Position numbers and translations under genes: made by a program
Shown: positions 55,292-64,000 of the stretch, in pieces
Position numbering within the stretch: position 1 is the first letter of the stretch
Layout of the letters: each line of letters opens with the position of its first letter
Notes under the pieces: model-generated
Database searches by the model: none
What the model was told of the DNA's origin: nothing
Seen by the model: the letters and a program-made list of their open reading frames with translations, nothing else
Assembly (NCBI RefSeq): GCF_020520425.1
Contig: NC_079489.1
Span: 86,255,810 to 86,319,809, forward strand
Direction of reading: 5' to 3'
DNA from: Spinacia oleracea
Taxonomy: Eukaryota; Streptophyta; Magnoliopsida; Caryophyllales; Amaranthaceae
Length of the DNA stretch: 64,000 nt

Positions 55292-57964
55292 TCAAAGCCA
55301 TTCTCCAATATGCTTGATTCCCATAGCTGCAGTGTGCGAGTTGTGCTTCGCCTGCGGCAGAGGTTTAGTCAATGGATCTGATATGTTGTCATCAGTTCCA
55401 ATCTTGTTTATCTCGACTTCTTTTCTTTCAACGAACTCTCGTAGAAGGTGAAATCTACGAAGTACATGCTTGACTCTCTGGTGGTGTCTAGGCTCCTTTG
55501 CCTGTGCAATAGCTCCGTTATTATCACAATACAGGGCTATTGGTCCTTTAATGGAGGGGACTACACCAAGTTCACCTATGAACTTCCTTAGCCATATAGC
55601 TTCCTTTTCTGCTTCATGTGCAGCAATGTACTCCGCTTCAGTTGTAGAATCTGCAATGGTGCTTTGCTTAGCACTTTTCCAGCTTACTGCTCCTCCGTTG
55701 AGGCAGAAGACAAACCCAGACTGTGATCTGAAATCATCTTTGTCGGTTTGGAAACTTGCGTCTGTATAGCCTTTAACAATTAATTCATCATCTCCACCAT
55801 AGACCAGGAAGTCATCTTTGTGCCTTTTCAGGTACTTCAGAATATTCTTGGCAGCAGTCCAATGTGCCTCTCCTGGGTCTGACTGGTATCTGCTCGTAGC
55901 ACTGAGTGCGTACGCAACATCCGGGCGTGTACATATCATAGCATACATTATTGAACCAATCAATGATGCATATGGAATCCCATTCATTCGTCTACGCTCA
56001 TCAAGTGTTTTTGGGCACTGAGTCTTGCTTAGAGTTATTCCATGAGACATGGGTAGGTAGCCTCGCTTGGAGTCTGCCATCTTGAACCTATCAAGCACCT
56101 TATTGATATAAGTGCTTTGACTAAGTCCAATCATCTTTTTAGATCTATCTCTGTAAATCTTGATGCCCAATATGTACTGTGCTTCTCCTAGATCTTTCAT
56201 CGAAAAACATTTCCCAAGCCAAATCTTGACAGAGTTCAACATAGGAATGTCATTTCCGATAAGTAATATGTCGTCGACATATAATACTAGGAAAGCAATT
56301 TTGCTCCCACTGACCTTCTTGTATACACAAGATTCATCTGCGTTCTTGATGAAACCAAAGTCGCTGACTGCTTCATCAAAACGTATATTCCAGCTCCTGG
56401 ATGCCTGCTTCAATCCGTAGATTGACTTCTTTAGCTTGCATACCTTTTTAGCATTCTTTGGATCCTCAAAACCTTCAGGTTGTGTCATAAACACAGTTTC
56501 TGTTAAAACGCCGTTTAAGAAAGCAGTTTTGACATCCATCTGCCATATTTCGTAATCGTAATATGCAGCGATTGCTAACATTATCCGAATAGATTTTAGC
56601 ATTGCAACTGGTGAAAAGGTTTCATCGTAATCCACACCGTGGACTTGCCTGTAACCTTTTGCAACCAATCTAGCTTTGAAAACTTCAAGTTTCCCATCCT
56701 TGTCCTTTTTCAGTTTGAAAACCCATTTGCTTCCAATGGCTTGGTAGCCATCTGGCAAATCGACCAAATCCCATACTTGGTTTTCAGACATGGAGTCTAA
56801 TTCAGATTGCATGGCTTCTTGCCATTGCTTGGAGCTAGGGCTCGTCATAGCTTGTTTGTAAGTCGTAGGTTCATCACTTTCAAGTAATAGAACGTCATAG
56901 CTCTCGTTCGTCAAAATACCTAAGTACCTTTCCGGTTGAGATCTATATCTTTGCGATCTACGCAGGGTAACATTTCTAGTTTGACCATGATTCTCACCAG
57001 ATTCTTCTAAAGATCTCTGAGTTTCATCCTGAATGTCATCTTGAGCATTCTCTAGAGTTTGTTGTTCGACTCGAATTTCTTCGAGGTCTACTTTTCTCCC
57101 ACTTGTCATTTTGGAAATGTGATCTTTCTCCAAAAAGACACCATCTCGAGCAACAAACACCTTGTTCTCAGATGTATTGTAGAAGTAATAACCCTTTGTT
57201 TCCTTTGGATAGCCCACAAGGATACATTTGTCAGATTTTGGATGAAGTTTGTCTGAAATTAATCGTTTGACGTATACTTCACATCCCCAAATCTTCAGAA
57301 AAGACACATTTGGAGGCTTTCCAAACCATAATTCATATGGAGTCTTTTCGACAGCTTTAGACGGAGCTCTATTTATAGTGAGTGCAGCTGTATTTAGTGC
57401 ATGTCCCCAAAATTCTAATGGAAGTTTGGCCTGACCCATCATTGACCTGACCATGTCCAGCAAGGTTCTGTTCCTCCGTTCCGACACACCGTTCCATTGT
57501 GGTGTTCCAGGAGGAGTCAATTCTGATAGAATTCCACATTCTTTCAGATGGTCATCAAATTCATAGCTCAGATATTCACCGCCTCTATCAGACCGCAGTG
57601 CCTTAATCTTCTTGCCTAATTGATTCTCTACTTCACTCTGAAATTCCTTGAATTTGTCAAAGGATTCAGACTTATGCTTCATTAGGTAGACATAACCATA
57701 TCTACTGAAGTCATCAGTGAAAGTGATAAAGTAGCTGAAACCACCTCTAGCATTTGTACTCATTGGTCCACACACATCTGTATGGATTAAACCCAATAGT
57801 TCATTTGCTCTTTCTCCAACTTTAGAGAAAGGTTGCTTTGTCATTTTGCCAAGTAAACATGATTCGCATTTACCATAATCCTCTAAGTCAAATGGTTCTA
57901 GAATTCCTTCCTTTTGAAGTCTTTCTAAGCGTTTCAAGTTTATATGCCTAATCGACAATGCCAC
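55292..57964 (-). pseudogene. E3 pol: integrase, reverse transcriptase, RNase H
   Basis: 890 open codons. Residues about 10-45 hold the second half of the integrase zinc finger (CESCLLGKMTKQPF). The integrase core follows (about 60-170: HTDVCGPM, TFTDDFSRYGYVY, TPQWNGVSERRN). RT covers about 400-580 (GSKWVFKLK, WQMDVKTAFLNG, YGLKQASRSW, catalytic YVDDILLIGND). RNase H covers about 725-860 (YTDASFQTD, STTEAEYIAA, LYCDNNGAIA). All catalytic acidic residues are present. It is joined to the protease frame (58278-57940) by a one-base deletion near 57947, inside WHCRLG-HINLKRL, so the zinc finger is split. Apart from that the pol is intact. Confidence 0.92.
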
Positions 57965-58434
57965 AGATAGGTGAGATCTGAATCATCCTTTTTGGCCTTT
58001 TTGGTATTTATGTTATATACTTGTTTGTCGTGATCTAATAAATAAAGTCCATTGACTAATCTAGCAGATCCATAAAACATCTCTTTAAAATAAAACGAAC
58101 AACTATTGTCTTTTATTAAAAAGGAAAATCCCTTAGCTTCTAAGCAAGAAACTGAAATGATGTTTTTAGTAAGACTTGGAACATGGAAACATTCTTCCAG
58201 TTCCAAAACTAGCCCGGAGGGCAACGACAAATAGTAAGTTCCTACAGCTAATGCAGCAATCCGTGCTCCATTTCCCACTTGTAGGTCGACTTCACCCTTG
58301 CTTAACTTTCTACTTCTTCTTAGTCCCTGTGGATTGGAACATAAGTGTGAGCCACAACCTGTATCTAATACCCAAGAAGTTGAATTAGCAAGTATACAGT
58401 CTATAACGAAAATACCTGAAGATGGAACGACTGT
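57940..58434 (-). pseudogene. E3 protease and start of the integrase zinc region
   Basis: In the same frame as gag, directly after the gag stop. SWVLDTGCGSHLC at about 58360-58322 is the aspartic protease active site (DTG). VGNGARIAALAVGTY and VPSLTKNIISVSCLEAKGF follow, typical of Copia. The frame ends at 57940 because of the one-base deletion. Confidence 0.88.
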
Positions 58435-59256
58435 TCAGTTCTTCTGATCTTCCTTTAGCTTCAAGCAATTTCTCTTCCAATGCCCCTTCTTCTTGCAGTA
58501 GAAGCATTCGGATTCAGAAGTGGGTTGACTGACCTTCCTCTTTACAGATTTGGCGCCAGTTTGCTTAGTTGGGCTGGCCTTGTTGCCACCTTCCTTAGCA
58601 TTCCTCTTCTTTCCAGATTTCTTGAACTTGCCCCCACGCACCATAAGCACATCCTGCTTATCACTTTTGAGCGTCTTTTCAGCGGTCTTCAGCATACCGT
58701 GAAGCTCAGTGAGCGTTTTGTCCAGACTATTCATACTGTAGTTCAGTTTGAACTGATCATACCCGCTATGAAGAGAATGGAGGATGGTGTCTATAGCCAT
58801 TTCCTGAGAAAATTGCTGATCCAGCCGACTCATATTCTCAATGAGTCCAATCATTTTGAGAACATGTGGACTTACGGGCTCGCCTTTCTTAAGCTTGGTC
58901 TCAAGAATTTGCCTATGAGTCTCGAATCTTTCGACTCGAGCCAGATCTTGGAACATGTTCTTCAACTCACTGATGATTGTGAAAGCATCTGAGTTGATGA
59001 ACGTTTTCTGCAGATCCGCACTCATGGTGGCGAGCATTAGACATTTCACATCCTTGTTGGCATCAATCCAACGATTGAGGGCTGCCTGAGTGACCCCGTC
59101 GCCTGCGGCTTCGGGCATCGCCTCTTCTAGGACATACTCCTTTTCTTCCTGCATAAGAACTATTTGCAAGTTCCTTTGCCAGTCAAGGAAGTTCTTCCCG
59201 TTCAACTTCTCCTTTTCGAGAATTGATTGAATGTTGAATGAATTGTTGTTTGCCAT
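58435..59256 (-). CDS. E3 gag
   Basis: 273 codons from ATG 59256. The N-terminal half has LNGKNFLDWQRNLQIVLMQE (about residues 18-37), the capsid-like core has LMLATMSADLQKTF and SPHVLKMIGLIENM, and a basic linker precedes the CCHC zinc knuckle CFYCKKKGHWKRNC near residue 255. The protein would form the virus-like particle that holds the element RNA. It ends with TGA at 58437-58435. The pol frame continues in phase behind this stop. The gag itself looks undamaged. Confidence 0.9.
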   Translation of the reverse strand: MANNNSFNIQSILEKEKLNGKNFLDWQRNLQIVLMQEEKEYVLEEAMPEAAGDGVTQAALNRWIDANKDVKCLMLATMSADLQKTFINSDAFTIISELKNMFQDLARVERFETHRQILETKLKKGEPVSPHVLKMIGLIENMSRLDQQFSQEMAIDTILHSLHSGYDQFKLNYSMNSLDKTLTELHGMLKTAEKTLKSDKQDVLMVRGGKFKKSGKKRNAKEGGNKASPTKQTGAKSVKRKVSQPTSESECFYCKKKGHWKRNCLKLKEDQKN

Positions 59257-62047
59257 ATTTAAAACTACAATTGAAAAGAATAAACAAATAAATAACCATT
59301 CACAGTTTCTCTTAATAAACTTAAATTAGCATACATGCATAATTCAATGTTCATTAAGCATTTTATTCAAGTTATGTGTTCCGGCAGGTGTGAATAAAAT
59401 TATTCCAAGATCCTAAAATCATTGAAGAACTAAGCACAGTTTGTCGACTTAATCCTAAAACATCTTAGGTAAGCAAAAGCCTTGTGCTAATAGTCTAGAA
59501 ACTATTCTTGGTTGATAGGTACGTCTAAGAACTTATTAGGTACACCTATCGATTTTGCCACGACATAAAAGGACTCCTTACTTATATCGTTGAGTTTCAC
59601 CAAAACTAACATGTACTCACAATTATTTGTGTACCTTGCCCCTTTAGGACCAATAAGTAACACCTCGCTGAACTATTACTAGATTGATGTAAAGGATATC
59701 CAAGCAAGTGTATATTTTGGCATGGCACCTTTTAACTCAAATTTTAAGTTTGGAACTTAAGGCTCTTACTATGTTGGTTAGATTTTAAGTGAACTAAAAT
59801 CCTTAATCATGCAACATAATCAAGCTTTTGATCTCATGCATTTTAAGACATATTTAAAAGTGATAAATAACTTAAAACATGCATAAGATAAATGTGATCT
59901 AGTATGGCCCGACTTCATCTTGAAGCTTTAACTTCAAAGTCCGTCTTGAAAATCTCCGTGGGAGGCACCATTTTCTTCAAATAGGATAAGCTATAATTAA
60001 AACTAATTACAACTATTTGATGGTACGCATACCATATTTAAATTGAAAAACAACTTTGGTACTTTAGACCAATTACATTCAAATTAATGGGACGCAGACC
60101 ATATTTTCTATCCTATTTGGGCCATACTAGTCACTTCATAACCTGCAAAACAGTACATATACAATATATACCATTCACCCATTCATTATCATGAATGGCC
60201 CACATAGCTGGTTAGTAAAACACATTATGCATCACGTAAACATTTGCAGCAATTAATCAAGGGCACCAATAATCTACCAATTATTCAGTCCTTATTAATT
60301 CTAATCAAGTTGTTTTAACCTTAAGGATTTGTAGACCTAATCAAGAGTTTATGACTAAAAGGGGCTCCCACTTAAACCAATAAATTCATATGCTTTACTA
60401 ATTTTAACCATAAAAATGTATTTCTAGTCTAACCGGAAACATACAAATTTAATTAAAATTTAAAGCTCATATAAATTTATAATTGAATCCAAAAGTTTAA
60501 TTTAATTTCAGTCGTATTTAAATTAATTCATGATTTTAATTTTAGTAAAATAATTAGAATAAATAAAATTTATTATAATTACAATATTCAAAATTAAAAT
60601 CCAAGAAAATAATTTAAATTATTAATTTTAAAATTAATTAAAATTATGTAAACTGAAAATTTCAAATTAAAATTTCAAAACGATCTAATCACAACGCAAC
60701 AACCCCACGCAACGTACGCCCATGGGCCACACGCACACAGCCATCGCTGGCCATGTGCGCGCAGCCCATGCGCTGCGTCGCATCGCTGCTGCTGCTTTCC
60801 TTCGCAAGGCATCACGCGAGTTGGTGCTCGCTGCGCGCGCCGGCATTCGATGCACGCGAGCCATCGCTCGCTGCGCTCGCTCGCCAGCGCTCGCTGCGCG
60901 CGCTCGCCAGCGCTCGCTGCGTGCGCTTGCCAGCGCTCGCTTTGTGCGGGCCATTGCTCGCCAGCGCGCTCGCCAGCGCTTGCTGCGCGAGGCATCGACG
61001 CTGGGCGTAGCACTCGTGGCACGCGAGCTTGCGCTCGCTGCGCGCGAGGCTCCGCACGCTTGCGCGAGGCAGTGCGCACTGTGGCGCAGCTCGCTTGCTG
61101 CCCACACGCGACTGCTGTGCCTTGCTTTCGCCCTCGCCCATTCGTCCATTGCTCACAGCCCACGACACAAGGCAGGGCTGCTGCCTTGTGCTCGTGCACC
61201 ATGGCCTTGCTCATTGCATTCGTGCCGCATGGGCGACGAGATCCCTTGCTCGTCGTCACATGCCCGCACTATACAACACCCCTTAAGGGTAACACGTAGC
61301 GTCCATTGCTTTGCGCGTGCAAGTTATATGGGCGAATCACATAAAATTTAAAAAATTTATATTTAAAATTAATGACAAATTAATAAATAATATTAATTTC
61401 ATAATTTTAGGGCGAAAAATCGAAAATTTATTATTCAATTGATTTCCGATTAACATGGATTCAAGTCTAGGTCATAAAAATTTAAAATTTATCATAAATT
61501 TACAATTTTTATGGTGGTTTTTAATCATAGGTATCTAATTAAATTATAATTAATTATGAAAATCAAATTAATTCTAAATTATTCTAATTTTCAACAAATT
61601 AATCATAATTACAAATTAGATTGCATGATTAACAAGGCTAGGCATTCAAACTTGTTAAACATATACAGTAGGTCAATAAAAAATTCAAGATTTATCAACA
61701 AGAATCGCAAATATTTAATTTAACATCTTAAATTTACGAAATTTGCATTCGAAAAACTAAAACCTCCGAAAAGTCATAGTTAGGCTTCGAATTTGAGAAT
61801 TCTGGGTTCGGCAGAAAAAGAATATTTTTGTCAAAATTTTAGAATGCCTTTTACATGCGGAATTGACACAAAAATCACTCGATTTGGATGAGTAACGAAG
61901 AAACTGCCGAAAAACTGCGTACGTATAATTAAATAAACGCAATTTGCAATTAATTAACAATTACGAAAATTAATCACCCCTTCTAATTCTTGCAAATTTG
62001 TAATATTTAACCATGTTCATGCAATTTAGATTATGAAAATAATAAGA
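59257..62047 (-). mobile_element. E3 5' leader
   Basis: 2.8 kb of untranslated leader, unusually long, with a GC-rich island at 60700-61280 (CGCTCGCTGCGCGCG words) inside AT-rich DNA. Homologous to 1-1142 and to parts of 43470-48032. The many frames in the island on both strands are not called. Confidence 0.8.
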
Positions 62048-62061
62048 GGCTCGTGATACCA
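62048..62061 (-). other. Primer-binding site of E3
   Basis: TGGTATCACGAGCC on the minus strand, one base from the LTR end at 62063. Confidence 0.88.
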
Positions 62062-62062
62062 C

Positions 62063-63459
62063 TGTTAGGTTATGATACATATGACAATTCATAAATCATG
62101 CGGAAAAACCATAAAGCCAGGAAAACATATTATTTACACATAATCATTTAGCATAGTTTAGATGCATACTCTTTGTTGCGTGCCTTCCCTAGCTGCGCCC
62201 GAACCGAACAAGAACAAGTCTTTTGGACTCCAAGTGTCGTCCCTCCGTAGATAGTCCACAGCACGTCCGGATCCGCCTTAAGATTGACCAACTAGAATCG
62301 CCCTTAAGGTACTCTGAATTTTCGGCACTTTATAGGCAATTGTATGACTGAATTTTGCTCTAAAAAACTCACTTTGAATACTTGAATGCTCGATGTAAAT
62401 ATGTGACCCTAGGCACCTATTTATAGAGTTATGGAAAAGGATTTGGAATCCTATTAGGATACTAATTTATTTAATTATAATCCTACTAGGACTCTAATTA
62501 AATAAACTAAATCTTTTAGGATTAGATTTAATCATATGACAAATCCCGGTAGCTTTAGGATTCGAGTAGCACACAAACACACACGCACGCACAACAGCCC
62601 ACGAGGGGCGCCATGCGCGCGCGCGCAGCCCGCGTGCTCGCAGCCCACTGCCGCAAGCCCACACGCTGCCGTAGCCTTGGCGCGCGGGCTGGGCCTGCCT
62701 TGCGGTGGGCCTTGCGCAGCCTTGGCTGGTGCGTTTGTGGCGCGCTGGCTTGCTGGGCGATGGCCCGGCTTCGTGCTGGGCCTTCGTCTGGCAGGCCTCG
62801 TCCGATGCTAATTCGTACGATGCGCTTCCGATTAATTTCCCGATTCCGGAATTCATTTCCGATACGAACAATATTCAACATTTCCGATTCCGGAATCAAT
62901 TTCCGTTTCGAACAAATATTTAATATTTCCGTTTCCGGAATTATTTTCCGATTCCGATAATATTTCCGATTCTGACAATATTTCCGTTTCCGGCAATATT
63001 TCCGATTCCGGCAATATTTCCATTTCCGATAATATTTTCCGATACGTACCATGTTTCCGTTTCCGGCAACATCTACGACTTGGATAATATTTATATTTCC
63101 GATACGATCCATATTTCCGTTTCCGGCAATATCATCGTTTCCGGAGTATTCATTTCTTGCCTGTGACGATCTCAGCTCCCACTGAAACCAAGATCCGTCG
63201 ATTCCGAATATCCATAGATGGAGTATTTAATGCCATTAAATACTTGATCCGTTTACGTACTATTTGTGTGACCCTACGGGTTCAGTCAAGAGTAAGCTGT
63301 AGATTAATATCATTAATTCCACTTGAACTGAAGCGGCCTCTAGCTAGGCATTCAGCTCACTTGATCTCACTGAATTATTAACTTGTTAATTAATACTGAA
63401 CCGCATTTATTAGACTTAACATAGAATGCATACTTGGACCAAGGGCACTATTTCCTTCA
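62063..63459 (-). mobile_element. 5' LTR of E3
   Basis: 1397 bp, TGAAGGAAATAGTGCC to CATAACCTAACA on the minus strand. TATA box at 62416-62425 (minus). GC-rich block 62560-62830 and CCGGAAATATT array 62845-63140. Confidence 0.92.
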
Positions 63460-63702
63460 TAGACTATATTCTAGTTAATTGAATCTAAGACGGATTCGAA
63501 CATGCTGTGGACTATCTACAGTGGGACGACACTTGGAGTCCTAAACTTGTTCTTGTTCGGTTCGGGAGCAGCTAGGGAAGGCACGCGTCACATGTATGTA
63601 TCCTAGATTATACTAATTGACTATGTGACATTTAATTTGGTTTCCTGGCTTTATGGTTTTTCCGCATGAAATATATGTTTTATATTTGTCATAACCTAAC
63701 AG

Positions 63703-63716
63703 TGGTATCACGAGCC
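63703..63716 (+). other. Primer-binding site of the outer plus-strand Copia
   Basis: TGGTATCACGAGCC, one base after the LTR end at 63701. Confidence 0.88.
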
Positions 63717-64000
63717 TCTAATTAATTCCATAATCAATTATAGTTAACATGGTTAAATTTTATAAATTTGCAATGAACTAAAGGGGTGATTAATTTCGAT
63801 TTATATAATTAATTGCAAATTCGTGTGATTATTTAATTATATGTTCGCAGGATTTTCGGCAGTTTAGTCAATAATGGTCGGAATCGTATCATTTTATAGT
63901 GAATTTCGCATGTAAACCATGTTTTAAAATTTTGACTAAAATCAAAGATTTGATGCCAAACCCAGAATTCCCAAATTCGAAGCCTAACTATGACTTTTCG
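63717..64000 (+). mobile_element. Leader of the outer Copia, continues off the right edge
   Basis: Matches in reverse orientation the leader next to the PBS in the copies at 770-1127 and 61700-62047, for example the stretch encoding no protein around CGAAGCCTAACTATGAC. Confidence 0.85.

Larger units (their letters stand above)
53048..63459 (-). mobile_element. E3: complete Angela-like Copia retrotransposon
   Basis: 10412 bp in minus orientation: 5' LTR 62063-63459, PBS 62048-62061, leader with a GC-rich block, gag 59256-58435, protease, integrase, RT and RNase H to 55292, polypurine tract, 3' LTR 53048-54426, and a perfect TAGAC duplication. The Angela/Tork lineage is inferred from the gag blocks (SPHVLKMIGLIE, NSLDKTLTELHGML) and the 1.4-kb LTRs. 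One stop and one frameshift prevent full translation. Confidence 0.93.
51887..63701 (+). mobile_element. 5' LTR of an outer plus-strand Copia, split by E3
   Basis: Starts TGAAGGAAATAATGCCC at 51887 and runs to 53047, then resumes after E3 and its TAGAC duplication at 63465 and ends CATAACCTAACA at 63701. Together this is about 1398 bp, the family length. It carries the CGGAAATATT array (52190-52490) and a GC-rich block (52500-52745). The internal region starts at 63702 and leaves the window. Confidence 0.88.

Overview
The window is plant nuclear DNA. It has a mitochondrial-type PPR gene, long nested LTR retrotransposons, hAT and PIF/Harbinger transposons, an L1-type LINE, and AT-rich DNA with GC-rich islands. 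An eudicot is likely. Caryophyllales is a guess, based on Retand-like features (a Tat-lineage element with a tandem repeat near its 3' end). Only two regions look like host genes: an intron-less PPR gene at 13.06-14.68 kb and a small unidentified gene at 15.63-16.37 kb. Almost everything else is transposable elements, most with readable boundaries.

Left part (1-13 kb). A Copia element (5' LTR 1143-2285, minus strand, leader running off the left edge) is inserted in the gag region of an older Ty3/gypsy element with an Athila-type primer site (2286-4611). Next is a second, unrelated, decayed Copia with short LTRs (4952-11410). It is split by a solo LTR of the first Copia family (6501-7974). Its 3' LTR carries a tiny poly(A) retroposon. 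A 5'-truncated LINE (11411 to about 12945, minus) follows directly.

Middle part (16.5-40.65 kb) is one nested structure. Element E1 (Tat/Retand-like, minus strand) spans 16547-40646 and is flanked by CTATA. Its 3' LTR was hit 8 bp from the end by a hAT element (16555-18899, 8-bp duplication TGTGAGGG), which itself contains a PIF/Harbinger element (16751-18419, TAA duplication). Its 5' LTR was hit by a second member of the same family, E2 (27671-39989, duplication GAAAG/GAGAG). E1 has no recognisable coding sequence. E2 has a damaged gag-protease, no reverse transcriptase or integrase, and an intact spliced plant-mobile-domain (PMD) gene on the opposite strand with its own TATA box, intron and poly(A) signal. 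A GC-rich double palindrome recurs at 12 places in E1 and E2, including both LTRs and the PMD intron.

Right part (40.65-64 kb). This starts with low-complexity DNA, an RTE-type LINE tail and a Tat-type LTR end. A decayed minus-strand Copia follows (42.76-51.57 kb), whose LTR is split by a 2.47-kb gypsy-type solo LTR (48324-50796, duplication ACGTA). After a short gag-like remnant (51571-51886), a plus-strand Copia LTR (51887-63701) is interrupted by a complete Copia of the same family (E3, 53048-63459, duplication TAGAC). The outer element's primer site (63703-63716) and leader run off the right edge. E3 keeps gag, protease, integrase, RT and RNase H, with one in-frame stop and one single-base frameshift.
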